The position numbers and the translations under genes are program-made. 64,000 nt of DNA from Camarhynchus parvulus. Taxonomy: Eukaryota; Chordata; Aves; Passeriformes; Thraupidae. The DNA lies in the NCBI RefSeq assembly GCF_901933205.1, contig NC_044574.1, forward strand, positions 248,001 to 312,000. Direction: 5' to 3'. Under the pieces are notes generated by a model. The model saw only the letters and a program-made list of their open reading frames with translations, searched no databases and was not told the origin of the DNA. Shown here in pieces: positions 1 to 12,035 of this stretch (position 1 is its first letter; each line of letters opens with the position of its first letter).

Positions 1-457
1 AACACTTGTCCCCATCTTTCTTTCAGTCCCTTTGGGCACAGGAAAGTGTTTAAAGCTCCCCCTGAATCCTTCTCTTCTCCAGACTGAACACCCGCAGCTC
101 TCTCAGCTTTTTCCTATGGGAGCAGTGCTCAATCCCTTTGTCCTCCTCTCCCAAAATCCAGCCAGCACCATGCTGGCAGGAAACTTGCACCCTAAAACCA
201 CTCAGCTCTGCTCTTCTCAAGCTTCTCCTGTCTGTGTGTCACAGGCTTTCATCACCTGTCACAGCAGTGCCTGGTTACCTCTCACACTCCCTGTGTGTTC
301 ACAACCCCCTCTGCCCCTGCAGCCCCTCCAGGCCAGATGTGGCCAAACTGCAGACACCCTGGACCAGGTGTGCCCAAATCTGCCCTCCAGGGTGGTGCTG
401 ATGGAGCCTGTGTGGGGTACAGCCCCTGCAGGCAGCAGCTGCTGCTACACGGGGCTG
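1..457. other. unique non-coding sequence
   Basis: Moderately GC-rich single-copy DNA, rich in CCT and CTG words. Short open frames occur in several phases but none has a recognisable domain or a convincing splice context. I see no gene here. Confidence 0.5.
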
Positions 458-1097
458 AGAGTGTTATGAGTAGAAAAGTTGTCCATTTTTCTTAAAGGTT
501 GCAGAGTTAACAGGTTAAACCAATTGCTGCTAAGTTAGAGTTCTAACTATTTGTTGTTAATAATTTCATGTTGTAATCCTGTTGTTAATAGTTTTCCTTT
601 AATTACCTATTCTTTATGGTTAGAAATCCCCTTTGTCGAGTATCACCCTGCTGCTTCCTGGAAACTGGCACCTCGAATTGTGAGGACGGGGTGACATCGG
701 GGTAGGCACGCTAATGAGGAAACCCCTCACCAAATCTAGCAGGAAAAACCCCTAAAACAATGAGCCACCATGGAATTCAGAGATCGAAGTGATGTCTAGA
801 GGTGAGGAACAGGCTCCAGTGTCCGCTAAGACCCTTTTTACCCCTCACCCTAAACTAAAAGATGTCAGCTAGAAAGAGGACCCCGAATGTCAAACTAAAA
901 AACTGGGAATTTCCCAATGCTCTCGTGAGGACGGAACCCCCACCTCTGTCCACAGACCAGTGGACGCAGCTGCACTTTTCCTCCTCCTCTGAGTCACTCC
1001 TGGGAGCAGCGGCAGCGTGAGCGCGACACGTCCCGAGGTGATTTTTAATAAAGGCATTAAAAAGGAGAAAGATCTCCTACCCTATTTATTTCAAGAG
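458..1097 (+). mobile_element. solo endogenous retrovirus LTR with 4-bp target duplication
   Basis: The element proper is 462-1093 (632 bp). It begins TGTTATGAG and ends TTTATTTCA, so it has the TG...CA termini of an LTR. It is flanked by AGAG at 458-461 and AGAG at 1094-1097, a 4-bp duplication of the size made by ERV1-like (gammaretrovirus-like) integrases. A polyadenylation signal AATAAA lies at 1047-1052, near the 3' end as expected for the R region. The word GTGAGGACGG occurs twice inside (about 681 and 924). No internal retroviral genes adjoin it, so it is a solo LTR left by recombination. The duplication is short and could match by chance, so the ends are probable rather than certain. 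Confidence 0.68.
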
Positions 1098-2277
1098 GAG
1101 ATGCTCAAAGTGCTGTGTCCCCATGTAGGACGAGGAAAACTTCCCATCTCTGCAGTGCCAAACATTTCCCTGCCACTTTAATGCAGCTGCAGGAGGGATG
1201 GTGTCACTTGGAGAAGTTCAGTCACCAAGGGACAGGGAGGATCTCCAAAGACTGTCAAAGTCGAGGCAGGGTCACAAGATGGTGTTTCATGTGTTCAGCT
1301 CAAAGCCTCTGGACCCTTTTTACTGCTCAGGTAGAAGGGCAGCTCTGCCTCTTGGAGCCTTTGCTTGGAGGAGAGGATGAATGAGGTCTTTGATGTAAAA
1401 ATCCAAATGAAAGCAAACGACAAAGTTGCTCTTTAAACTGAGCTTATTCACCAGCATCCAGTTCTGGCACTCACCTCCCTGGGCAGGCTGTGCACTGGAC
1501 TCACCCTCCCCAGGACTACACGGGCTGGGGCCATATCCGTGACATTTTTTACAGCACTCTTCAGCAATATTTCCTCTCAAATTGCTTTTGTAAAATACTG
1601 TCTTTATTCCCCTCATCATAAGCCCTGCCTCATTTTCAGCAGCAAGCTGAACTCTCTCTCTCTTGCATCCTGGCCTAATTATTAAACAACCCTGTCAAAG
1701 TACTCGGTTGTTTGATGATATTTTACTCTCAATTAGAAGTATGAATGTGCTCCATTAGGCTTCTAATATCCTTTATGCTCAGCCTGACATTTGGGGAGCT
1801 GTTTTATTACAGCTGACACTCTGGGAAATGGGGCTGCCATAGTTAGCATCAATAATGGTGTTATTGACCCCAATTTTATGAATGCAGGAGGATGTCTGGA
1901 TGTTACACACTCAGTATCTCGAGGGCTCTCACTGTCTCACACCAGTGTCTGCTCTGGGAGCTCAGCCCCTGCCTTTTTGTGGAAGTGTGTCATTGTTTTC
2001 TCACTCTGTTAAGCTCAGAGACACTTCCCTGATCAAGTGTTTGGCAGCTGGTTAACACACACAGAAGCTCATCAAGATGGTGAGGACTGAGGTTGAGTTT
2101 GTCATTGAGAAGCCTGACAGCCTCTGAATAAGCATCAAACACCACCAGGAATCCTCAGGGCTGCTCCCACTTCAGAAACAGGCTGGTGGCACAGCCCTGG
2201 ACAAGTCACTGCCCTTCTCTGTTCCTTCATTCCGGGACTGAGTGAAGCTCCCCCCCACATCACCACCTCTCTTTGAA
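1098..2277. other. unique sequence with a possible conserved non-coding block
   Basis: No gene is recognised. The part at about 1683-1890 is AT-rich, with several TAAT-containing words and little low-complexity sequence, which resembles vertebrate conserved non-coding elements in texture. Conservation cannot be judged without alignment. Confidence 0.35.
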
Positions 2278-2440
2278 GCATGGAATCATGGAATGGTTTG
2301 GTTGGAAGGGACCTTAAATATCATCCAGTCCTACTCTCTGCCATGGCAGAGACCTTCCACCAAACCGAGCCCCGTGTCCAGCCTGGCCTGGGACAGCTCC
2401 AGAGACAGCCACAGCTGCTCTGGGCACCCGTGCCAAATCA
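2278..2440 (-). mobile_element. CR1 LINE 3' fragment
   Basis: On the plus strand it reads catggaatcatggaatggt, then ttggaagggacctt, then a 'catccagtcc' block and 'gtccagcctggcctgggac'. This is the reverse complement of the CR1 3' untranslated end. The copy is 5'-truncated, as is usual for CR1, and is therefore non-coding. Confidence 0.9.
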
Positions 2441-3282
2441 CAGAGAGATGGTCCCTGCTGTCAAGGCTTTCTAGACCAAAGAGAAAGCCCTGATCTGAAC
2501 AAAACAGGATAATTGGGAAGCTGCTGTTGGGATGTGGGGATTCCCAGACACAACTCTCACCTTCAAACCAGTCCCACCCAATTCTTGGCACAGAGTCTGG
2601 AGGGCTTCATGTGCCTTTTCTGGGAACTCATTCAAGGGATCTCAGCCCACAGCAGGTGATGCTGGGACCTCTCTGGTGCCCATCCAGCAGCAATTCCAGA
2701 GCACCACGGCCCAGAACAAAGCAGGGGATGGGAAGCAGCAGTGCTGCACCAACACTTGATGCTGAGCCCCTGCACGAGTCCTCCATGCCTTCCTGCCAGG
2801 ACAGACACCTGGGAGCTCCTGTCTGCCCGGCAGGCACTGGAGCAGCTCCCTGAGAGGTTCCAGATGGGGATACATGGCATGACTCATCCATAACCCACTG
2901 CATTCCTGAGGACACAAACTTAACCCTCCTGGGTCTTTCAGCAAGGACTGCACAGCAGGCTCAGTGTCAAATTCAGCTGGAATTTGTAAAACCCATGTCT
3001 GACTGATGCTTTCACCCTTTCTTCCTTAGCAGACTACTGCACAGAGTACTGCAACTTCACAGAGAAAGAAAATCCTCCCCTTTTCTCTCCCCTCTTTTCC
3101 CAGTGGCACATTAGGACCTTGGGACAAAAAGAAATGGACATTTGGAACACAGAAAAACACCTAGTTCTCATCAAGTTGAGATTATTGCTGAACTTCTGCT
3201 CCATTTCAGTGCTAAAAAGTGGAATATCTTTCATTGAGGGTCGTTATTGTACTCTAGAGCCTTTTCAAATAATAAAAAGCAG
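2441..3282. other. unique non-coding sequence
   Basis: Single-copy DNA with no recognised repeat or exon. Open frames of up to about 108 codons overlap one another on both strands and show no family resemblance. Confidence 0.45.
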
Positions 3283-3341
3283 CATCCATTCATCCCTCCA
3301 TCATCCATCCATCCATCCATCCATCCATCCATCCATCATCC
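3283..3341. repeat. (ATCC)n tetranucleotide microsatellite
   Basis: A run of about ten ATCC units at 3301-3341, preceded by imperfect units from 3283. A simple length-variable microsatellite. Confidence 0.95.
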
Positions 3342-3738
3342 CTGTGGGTTTGGCAGGCATGGGCCTGGCAGGATGGAGAGGTTTCCCCAGGGAACACAAA
3401 AAATCTGTGGCAGAGAAGGGACAGCCCAAACTTCCCCACCAGGAACCAGTCCTGTGGTTCCAGTTTGTGTTCACTCCTGACCTGACAAATGCGGCTGAGC
3501 CTTAGCTCCATTCTGCCTCTGCCTTGTGTCTGCTGCTCTGGCAGGACAGTGCTCTGCCTGTCAGAGGTGCCAAACCTTGTCCTTGCTCCTCCAAAACCAA
3601 GGCATCAAAAGGGGAGTCAGCACCTGTCCAAATGCAGCTGGATATTTGTGTCCAGGGATTCCACCTGGGCTCCTCTGTCTGGAAAAACTGCACCTGCACT
3701 GCACTGGGGATCTCCAACCCTCCCTCCCTGAAAACATC
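3342..3738. other. unique non-coding sequence
   Basis: Single-copy sequence between a microsatellite and an LTR. No recognised gene. Confidence 0.45.
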
Positions 3739-4408
3739 CTTGGCTGTCGGAGCGTCGGGGGGTAGGACGGTCGGGACGGACAGAGACCAGAGATCTCTGA
3801 AGCCAGGTTGTGGAACTTGGGGTTTATTGCAGAGGGCCTGGGTGCAGGGGCCTGCTGGGAGCTGCCAGCCACAGCTCAGAGCAGTAAAGAGAGAAGAGAG
3901 GGGGAGAGAGGATGAGAGGGAAAGAGAGTAAGAGGGTAAGAGAGTAAAAGGGGTCAGAGCATAAAAGGCAAGAGCTAAGAGACAAGAGGTAAGAGTACGA
4001 AGTTCCGTTACAATACAATAAATCTTCTTCTGTGTTGAATATTCTGATTCTCACTAACCAATCTAATACAAGATACAAATCCTATAGCATTTCCATACAG
4101 CCTATAAGAATCACTACATTACCATACTGTGTTATATTTTAAACCCTACAAACTCCTCTTTGGGCCCCTTCTGCCAAGCTGTAGCGTCTGCTCTGACCCT
4201 TGGGCCTGCCTGCAAGCAGAGGGTGTTGTTCCATCACAAGGGGATTACCTTCAGTGGCCACATCATTGTTTCCCAGCTGTTCAGTAACTGAGGTATCTCA
4301 AAGCTTGCTTTCATTTCAATCTCACTTATAGTTTCCATATTCTCAAAATCTTTTGCCAGACAATCATATTTGTAAGGTTTTCCTGTTTCATCTTCCCCAG
4401 CACTTGGC
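3739..4408 (-). mobile_element. solo ERVK-like LTR with perfect 6-bp target duplication
   Basis: The LTR body is 3745-4402 (658 bp) on the minus strand. On the plus strand it starts TGTCGGAGCG and ends CCCCAGCA, giving TG...CA ends. The hexamer CTTGGC flanks it exactly on both sides (3739-3744 and 4403-4408). A 6-bp duplication is characteristic of ERVK (betaretrovirus-like) integration. The minus-strand polyadenylation signal AATAAA is at 3828-3823, just inside the U5 end. A purine-rich, GAGAGAA-type stretch occupies 3885-3990. There are no internal genes, so it is a solo LTR. The intact duplication and termini suggest a fairly recent insertion. Confidence 0.87.
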
Positions 4409-5884
4409 CAAATGTCCTTGAGCACTTTCAGCAGCAGCAGCAGGTCCTTCAGCCACCCCAGGGACCAGGAGGGGGACCCAGTGGCACAGACAGGAGGGGA
4501 GGCACAGGGGCAGTTTGGGATGGGCAGGGGGAGCTCAGAGCCCCCGAGGGATGCAGGAGCAGGACAGGCTCTGGAGCTGCCCCAGCTGCACTGCAGGCTC
4601 TGGGTAGCCCCACATTCCCATCCAGAGGTGCCTCTGGATGCCTTCAGAAACGCAGGGCTGTATCACAAGGAGCTCCCAGCTCTTCCTAACAAGGGATGGA
4701 AGCTTCCAGACCCAATCCGAGCCAGGAGCTGCTTTCTTTCCCAGCTGGGTCTGTCCTTGGACACCCACACAGACCCAGCCCTGCCCTGACCCCAGGGAAG
4801 TCAAACATGCCTCGTGCTCCCCCAGCCTGCCCAGCACACACAGCCCTCCTCCTGCAACAACAAAGCTCCAGCCTCTGCCTCTGAACGTTAAATCTTATCT
4901 GCCAGAACCACTCCAGCTCTGCTCACCTGGGATCCCATCTCTCCCTCTCATCTGACTTTAATAGCAACACCATTCCCTCAAAAGGAGGAGGATGGAGCCC
5001 AGATTAAAAGGAGCTGTTTAGCTGGCAGCAATATTCCCTTCCTTTGCCCTTTGCTTTTTGGTTTTTTTGTTGTTGTTGTCGCTCTTGCATTTTTTATTGA
5101 GCACCTGGGCTGAATGGCAGAATAAAATCGAACTTCCCAGCTGAGACCACACCACAGCTGCTTGGCTGTGCATACCTGAGGGGAAAACGTGGGCAATTTC
5201 CATTTTGGCCAGTTATTATGTGGGGGAATCTTTTATTCTGGTGGGAAGGTGGACAGGAGGAAGAAAAGCCTTTGCAGGCACCAATTATCTTTTAAAGGAA
5301 TGCTGGCCAATTGAAATTGTTGAGCCAGAACTCCAGCACACCTGAATCAGCAGAGATCCCTCTTAAACACGGGGATGAAAAGCTAAGGATTTAGCTGGGA
5401 ATCTGGGGGTTGGGGGTGGATACACTCATGTTTGTTTTTATATCGCTGCAATTCTCTTTGATTTGGTTTGCGTACTTTTTTCCCCTTCCTTTTGCCCTGG
5501 GCATTGGAAATCAGCTCATTTGCTTGGGATCACATTTCTGTGATTTAAATTAATCCCAGGACACAAGCACTCCTTCCTCCTGCCCTTGCCAAGCATTCAC
5601 AGGTCCTGCACTGCTGCTCTGTGCAAGCCCAAACTCCACACTCACAAACTAACTTCCTTCATTTCCTTTGTTTGTGCCCAGTTACCTTCCAGAGCACCTT
5701 CTGTTCCTGCTCTCCCTCGTTCTGTTCTCTCATGGGCAGGTCCAGGCACCTCTGCTGTGCTCATCTCTCTGTGTTCTCCCTTCCTGCCCCGAGGCTGGAG
5801 AGCCCTGCAGGGCCATGGCTGCTGCTCCAAAGGAGCCCCCCTTCCCCAGAAAGGAGCCCCCCCTTCCCCAGGGCCAGCTCCCCT
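4409..5884. other. unique non-coding sequence
   Basis: Single-copy DNA with a short CAG run at 4431-4441 and an AT-richer part at 5030-5560. No exon, repeat family or RNA gene could be identified. Confidence 0.45.
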
Positions 5885-6274
5885 CTGGGCAACGGGGCTG
5901 GGGGACCAAGGGGAGGTGCCTGAGGATGCTGAGGTGAGCCCAGCTCATGGTGCTGTCCCTGGGGGCTGTGGGACCAAGGGGAGGTGCCTGAGGATGCTGA
6001 GGTGAGCCCAGCTCATGGTGCTGTCCCTGGGGTGCTGTGGGACCAAGGGGAGGTGCCTGAGAATGCTGAGGTGAGCCCAGCTCATGGTGCTGTCCCTGGG
6101 GTGCTGTGGGACCAAGGGGAGGTGCCTGAGGATGCTGAGGTGAGCCCAGCTCATGGTGCTGTCCCTGGGGGGCTGTGGGACCAAGGGGAGGTGCCTGAGG
6201 ATGCTGAGGTGAGCCCAGCTCATGGTGCTGTCCCTGGGGTGCTGTGGGACCAAGGGGAGGTGCCTGAGGATGCT
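5885..6274. repeat. 69-bp tandem repeat, about 5.5 copies
   Basis: The word ACCAAGGGGAGGTGCC recurs at 5905, 5973, 6042, 6111, 6180 and 6249, with spacings of 68 or 69 bp. Units are about 95 percent alike. Because 69 is a multiple of three and the unit lacks stops, both strands are open and would give a 23-residue repeat. No promoter or splice context supports translation. Confidence 0.95.
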
Positions 6275-6774
6275 GGAGTCAGAAATATTGGAGAGCATTC
6301 ACACCTGCTCAACAATGCCGCAGAAGCCATCCTGCTGATTTTATGCCTTCTGAGGTAGCTGAGCTATCTTGGGTGTGAAATAGAATCCAGCTAATGGGAT
6401 AGAGGGGAAAAACCAGGATAAAATCCACTATGACCCACACATTGCATCAGCTGAAGCAACAGAGAGACTCCAGTGCAATTCCAGTGTTCCTTGATACTGG
6501 GATTTACATGCATGTTTTGTTCTGGATTAATAAATTAACAAATCAGTTTTATTCCTCAGTGGTCTGTATTTGAATACAGCTTGGAGATCTGCTCAAAAAC
6601 TGAGTAAATATCCAACCTGATGTGGCCTCCTGACCCACCAAAGGGTCTGGCAGAGCTCAGTTTTCATCTGGGCTCTCTATTTTCCACCCAAAATACATAA
6701 GAACCAACACTGGACATGGTGCTGTCCCTGGTGCCTTTCCAGCCTCCAGCTCTTCTCACCCTGTGGGTGTGGAG
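6275..6774. other. unique AT-richer non-coding sequence
   Basis: Single-copy sequence without recognised elements; texture is intronic or intergenic. Confidence 0.45.
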
Positions 6775-6920
6775 CCACTGAATTATTTGGGTTGGAAGGG
6801 GCTTTTAAAGGCCTTCCAGCCCAGCCCCCTGCCATGGCAGGGACACCTTGCACTGGGCCAAGCCCTGTCCAGCCTGCCTGGGACACTGCCGGGGATGGGA
6901 CACCCTCCCTGAGCAAAAAG
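6775..6920 (-). mobile_element. CR1 LINE 3' fragment
   Basis: Plus strand reads gggttggaaggggcttttaa, then 'ccccctgccatggcagggac', then a GTCCAGCCTGCCTGGGACACTG block. This is the reverse complement of the CR1 3' end. Truncated and non-coding. Confidence 0.88.
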
Positions 6921-7950
6921 TGGTTTCTGGGCAGATCAGGGACTCTCAAAGTTTATTTCTCTTTGGGGACCATGTCCAGTGTCTCCACAGACCCGCGTGA
7001 GCATCCACAGTGTCCTGCTGTGGGGAGCTCCAGGGGCTCTGTACCTGACTCTGAACCACTCCAGAAGCTCAGAACTTGTAGGAAACGACCCTTCCTGGAG
7101 TACCAGGGCAAATCTGCACAAAGCAGAGACACAGGAGGAGGATTCCATCTATTCAGCTATACTTCTGACAGATATTTCCTGCTGAAATTCCCACAAGGGA
7201 GCTTCCACCCCGGGTACCTGGCAGTGCTGCTGCTGCAGCAGGGCTTCAGCTGGGACTCTTCTGTCTGCCCTGGGACACCCAGAACCCAAAAAGTGACTCA
7301 CCAGCCTGTAAACCTTCTACCTGAGCAGAGGCAAAATAAAGAGAAAAAATTGTCCATCCCAAGGCTGTCCCTGCTGGAAGGTTGTTCTGGAGGAGAAAAG
7401 TTCTCCTGATGTTTTAAACACTAAAAATATAATACACATGGGTGTTGGATCCAATGAGCCAAAAAAGACTGCATAGTGCAGAGTGTAAAAGCCTCCTTAC
7501 AAGATTTTAAAGAAAAAATTACAGAAAGGCTGCAAAAAAAGATAAATAACCTTTTGTGATGCCAACAGACTTGTCCTGTGCAAACAAGAGGAATGGGAGG
7601 GGTGTGTGGGGGAAATAGAGTTGGATGGTTTAACTACTTGGCTTTGATTCCTGGATCTTTTCTTGGATTAGGAAAAAATGAAGTTAGAATGGAAAATGTC
7701 AAGAGATATTTGGAGTGGCCATGTAACAAGAGCCCTGAGCCACAGGACAACTGCAGCCATAAGTTAAATTTCCAGAATCACTCTCTCTGCCTTAAGGTCA
7801 GACCTTTGAAGGGAAAAAGAGTGAAAATGAGAGTGCAAGTATGAGGAAATCCATTGCAAATATGTAAAATACATAATGGTTTTTTAGCTGCTTGCATTTG
7901 GATTTGAGAAGAGACTGTTCCCATGGGGACAAAAGGACAAGAAAACAACC
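6921..7950. other. unique non-coding sequence
   Basis: A plus-strand open frame of about 205 codons ends near 7409. Its first part is antisense CR1 and the rest shows no recognisable domain, so I do not call it a gene. Confidence 0.45.
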
Positions 7951-8231
7951 TGGAGAGGCAGAGCCGGTTCGGGGAGCCCCCGCGAAGCCCTGGAGAGGCA
8001 GAGCTGGTTCGGGGAGCCCCCAGGAAGCCCCTGGAGAGGCAGAGCCGGTTCCCAAAGCCCCCGGGAAGCCCTGGAGAGGCAGAGCCAGTTCAGGGAGCCC
8101 CCAGGAAGCCCCTGGAGAGGCAGAGCCGGTTCGGGGAGCCCCCAGGAAGCCCCTGGAGAGGCAGAGCCGGTTCCCAAAGCCCCCGGGAAGCCCTGGAGAG
8201 GCAGAGCCAGTTCAGGGAGCCCCCGGGAAGC
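7951..8231. repeat. about 41-bp tandem repeat with a three-unit higher-order period
   Basis: About seven units based on GGAGAGGCAGAGCCGGTTC followed by a GGGAGCCCCC-type half. The variant AGAGCCGGTTCCCAAAGC occurs at 8041 and 8163, a distance of 122 bp or three units. The array therefore grew by block duplication of a trimer as well as single units. Confidence 0.93.
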
Positions 8232-9497
8232 TGCCAGTGCCACGTTGGTGACCCCAGCTCTGAAGCGGGGCTGTGAGAGTCCTTCCCCCAGGGCAGCCCC
8301 TGTGCACTGTCCCCAGCAGGGTCAGAGCTCCCAGAGAAGGGGGTCCCCCTGCCCCAGGCCCCCTGCACAGGCACTGCAGCACTGAGCAGGGTGTCCTTCT
8401 GCTGTGTGCACACATCTTCCCTTCCCAAGTTTATCAAGTTTCTGCTCTTGTGATGCTGAGGAAACCTGCATTAAACACTCCTGACAGGCCCCAGGTGTGA
8501 CCTTGAAAGCAGCAGCTGCTCCCCAGCATTCCCTTGCTCTTGCAGGAATGTGAGGAGTTCATTTCTAATTGAGGGGCAGTGCCTTCCCAGGCACTAAGAA
8601 AAGGGGGGCAGAGGGGTCTCCCCGAAAAGCCACTGAAGCCTGCACTGCCCATTTTTGCCCATTAACCACCAGCTTGAGATGGATTCTCACTTTTGTTTAG
8701 TTGCTGAGCTAAAACCCCTTGTTTTGAGCTCCTTTGTTCCTCTGGCAGCCCAACACTCCCAGCATGGAGGGCTGCTCCTGCTGCAGCCCTGAACACCTCT
8801 GGGCAGGGCTGGAGCACACACAGCACTGGGGTTCTGCACAGCAGAGCCCCCACCTCTGCTCACAGAGCACATAAATCCTCCCCCAGAGCAGCCTGCAAGG
8901 AATTGTGCCTGGCAGCATTCCTCAGCACAGTGTCCCGGGTCATACAAAGAATACTGCAAACCATTCCAAACCCAAAGAACAGTCCATCTGCATATTAAAC
9001 CCTAAATGGCAAAGAAGACCCATTAGAAAACCCTAAATAGCAAGGAAGACCAACAAAGGCCAGGCCTCCGGGATCCTGCACGAGGAGACAGAGGTGCCAA
9101 ACCCACAGATGTGTTTGTGCCACAAGGTCTCCTCTGCCATGGGGCTCTGGTGAGAAGGAATGGGTGCTTTAAAGGTGAATTTATGGCTTGGTCAGGTTTG
9201 GTGCTGACAATTCCCATGCAGATCATCAGGGGAGGTGAGGAGGAGCACACAGCTGGCTAATTCTGGAAATTGGCAATTTTTTTGTTGTGAAAAGCAAAGA
9301 CAATGAGTAAAGAGCGCAGGGCATGCTGAGCTGGGGACAGCTGCCAACCAAGGCACAGCAGCAGTGCAGGGGACACTGGAGCCTCCTGTGCCTGTCCCCC
9401 AGCAGTCACAGCACCCTGAGAGTGTTACCAAGCCCTCCCAGGGCCATCTCTCCTCCAGTCCAAAGCCAGCCCTCAGGCTGGGGGGGCAGGCAAGCAG
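8232..9497. other. unique non-coding sequence
   Basis: No recognised exon or repeat family. At about 8997-9050 the phrase 'aaaccctaaatggcaaagaa' is followed by a near copy, a minor direct repeat of about 34 bp. Confidence 0.45.
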
Positions 9498-9706
9498 CAC
9501 CCCAGGGTTCTGTGACAGCCCTGGGCACAGGGAGCCCTGTGATGTCCCCATGAGGGACTTGTGGCAGCCCCAGATCTGTCACTGTCCTGTCCCAGCCTGG
9601 CACCCCAGGGTTCTGTGACAGCCCTGGGCACAGGGAGCCCTGTGATGTCCCCATGCACCCTGGGCTTGTGGAGCCCCCGGATCTGTCACTGTCCTGTCCC
9701 AGCCTG
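9498..9706. repeat. 103-bp direct tandem duplication
   Basis: CCCAGGGTTCTGTGACAGCC starts at 9501 and again at 9604. The rest of the two units (…GATGTCCCCATG… and …ATCTGTCACTGTCCTGTCCC) aligns closely. Two copies only. Confidence 0.93.
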
Positions 9707-9759
9707 GCTGGGGCTGCTTTCCCAGGGGTTTGCTCTCCCCGTGCTGCAAGCCAGTGGAT

Positions 9760-10105
9760 GTCACAGAGCCACCGAGAGCCTGGGCTGAAGGGGACGTTTA
9801 AGGTCACCACTCCACCCCTGCCATGGCAGGGACACCTTCCACCATCCCCATGTCCAACAGGCCTTGGGCACAGCCAGGGATCCAGGGGCTGCTCTGGGCA
9901 CCTGTGCCAGGGCCTCACACCCTCATTGTAAAACATTTCTGCCTTATATACAATCTGAATCTATACTTTCCTAATTAAAAACCATTCCCCTCTTTTCTGT
10001 CACTGCAGGCCCTTGTAAAGAAGTCTGTGCCCATCTTTTTTACAGCATCCCCTGAAGTGCTGGCAGCTGTAGGTACTGAATGTTGCACTGGCTCAAGCTG
10101 GAAGG
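9760..10105 (-). mobile_element. CR1 LINE 3' fragment, longer copy
   Basis: Begins with a diverged terminal block and 'cccctgccatggcaggga', passes through 'tccaggggctgctctgggca' and 'cctcacaccctcattgtaaa', and ends near 'aaagaagtctgtgcccatc'. These are consecutive blocks of the CR1 3' end in reverse complement, about 345 bp. Diverged and non-coding. Confidence 0.85.
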
Positions 10106-12035
10106 ATTTAACCTCAGGAGATTGCTCTTTCTTCTCCCCTGACTTGTGCCTGCTTTTGCACACCCAGAGGGTTTTACAGCCCCAGCCCTGCTTTCCAAGG
10201 GCTGGCAGGCTGTTACCCCATTGCCACTGCCCTGCTCCCCCGTGCTGCCCTCAGCCAGTCCCAGCTGGGCTCTGCAGAGCCCGGTCTGTGACCTGCACCC
10301 CCAGAGCAGGGGGCACAGACACCCCAGAAACCAGGTGTGCTGCTGCAGAGGCTGATAACAAACCAGCCCCATGGAGTTATCTCAGCTGTAAAATATTACT
10401 GCATCATCAAATGCAAAGCTTGGATTGAGCTCCCCTCAGCTCTCATGGCTATGTGAGTGACAGAACAGCAGCCAGGCTGCTTTAATTAATGCCTCCAGAT
10501 TCCTTCATTCCTTTTGCCAGTTCAGCCTGTGATTTCTGGAGTACCTCTCCTTCATTAAAATAAAGAGTCTGACTGACTTTGGAGCCTGAAATACCTATTT
10601 TTTTCATACAGCTGAAGGTCAAGGCTCAGGCATTTAAGACACACTGCTGCTAAAACACACCTGACCCTGCCTCTCCCTGCACATCAGCCAGCACAGCCTT
10701 CTCCACACACACACGTCTGGAGCAACCCCCCTCTGTGCCAGTCCATGGGCTGTGCCTTCTGCTCAATACTGAACACATTTGTGTGACTGATCTTGAAATG
10801 CAGCAGGGCCAGGGGGACTGGTCACAACTGGTCTTTCTTAAAACTCCCTGTGTTTTCTTCTGTGCTTCTGAATCTCTCAGTTGAGGTCCCCACACTCAAA
10901 GCTGTAGCAAGCACCTCTCCAAGCTTCACTAATACAGGAATTTTACTGATCTGTCCCATGTTCTGGGGGCTCTGAAGGAGTTCTCAATGGGATGAGCCTG
11001 AGGGGAGAAGGAGTTTCTCACAAGACACGGGAGGGAGCTGCAGTGGAAGAGGAGAATCAGCCTGGGCAGAGAGGTCGAGGTAGACTTGAGCAGAGGGAAT
11101 GCTCTGAGATGCTGGGGCAGCCAAAGGGTGCAGTAAACATGGGTGAGACCTGTGGGGTCTCTGACCATGGTGGTCCCTGGCAGGGCAAAGTGATGGACAT
11201 CCCTTGTTTGGCACTTGGGGGAGAAGGTGGCTAAAACTCCTGGGAAACGGAATGCCATGAACTGAGGGTCAAAGAGCAGTTCACTGCATTTATGAAAATA
11301 AACAGGCTAATCAAGACCTGTATGTAATAAAAGGGTTTTTCTGTTGTTAGTCAATTTATCTTTGTCTCAGTTTGATCAGCTTTAATAATGATCCTGCAGC
11401 ACTGTTCTTGTTCCCTCCTGTTCAATCACGAAGCAAAATGGGAAAGAGGAATTTCTCCTTCCAGCACGCAGAGGGGATGAGGCACTGCCCCGTGTTTCAG
11501 GACAAATCCATTAAATCCCAGGATGAGCCCCAATTCCTCACCTCTATCACAGTGACCCAGCACTGAGTTACCCGGACTGTGAGCTGCCCTGACCCTGCCA
11601 CGTATTTTCTCTGCTATTTAGCAGCTGCAAGGAAGAAAAAGAAGTGTTATTATCTTTTGGATATTTTTTGTAATCCTATCCTGAACCTGTTTGTCGTCAC
11701 AAGCCGGAGTCAGAGGAATTCAGACTCTGCAATGAACACGGGATGGGGATGTGGGTACTTGACAAGAATTGTGAGGCTCTGAGTGATGTGCTGGGTACTT
11801 AATGAAGCCACCTAGAAAGGCTGACATATTTGCATTCTTGTTAAAAGAAAATAACAATAATTTGAGGCTGTCAGCTCTGCCCTGACAGCGCTGGAAAATG
11901 CCTCTCATGTACCCACAGACAAAGCAGCCCCTGCTCCTGCTGTGCTTTCAGAGGACCTGCCTGCTCTGGGACACGGCTGCTCCCTGCTCCAGCCCCGGGC
12001 CCCTGCACCCCGGGTCCAGGCTGGGGGCACAGGGA
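10106..12035. other. unique non-coding sequence
   Basis: Single-copy DNA. The part at 10440-10620 and the AT-rich part at 11270-11860 lack low-complexity sequence and could hold conserved non-coding elements. I found no exon with both splice sites and a recognisable peptide. Confidence 0.4.

Noticed and set aside
1444..1620. Minus-strand peptide with a GNIAEECCKKC stretch recalling an insulin-family A chain, followed by a donor-like GTGAGT
   Set aside because: Cysteine spacing (CC-x2-C) does not fit the CC-x3-C-x8-C pattern and no acceptor or B-chain is present.
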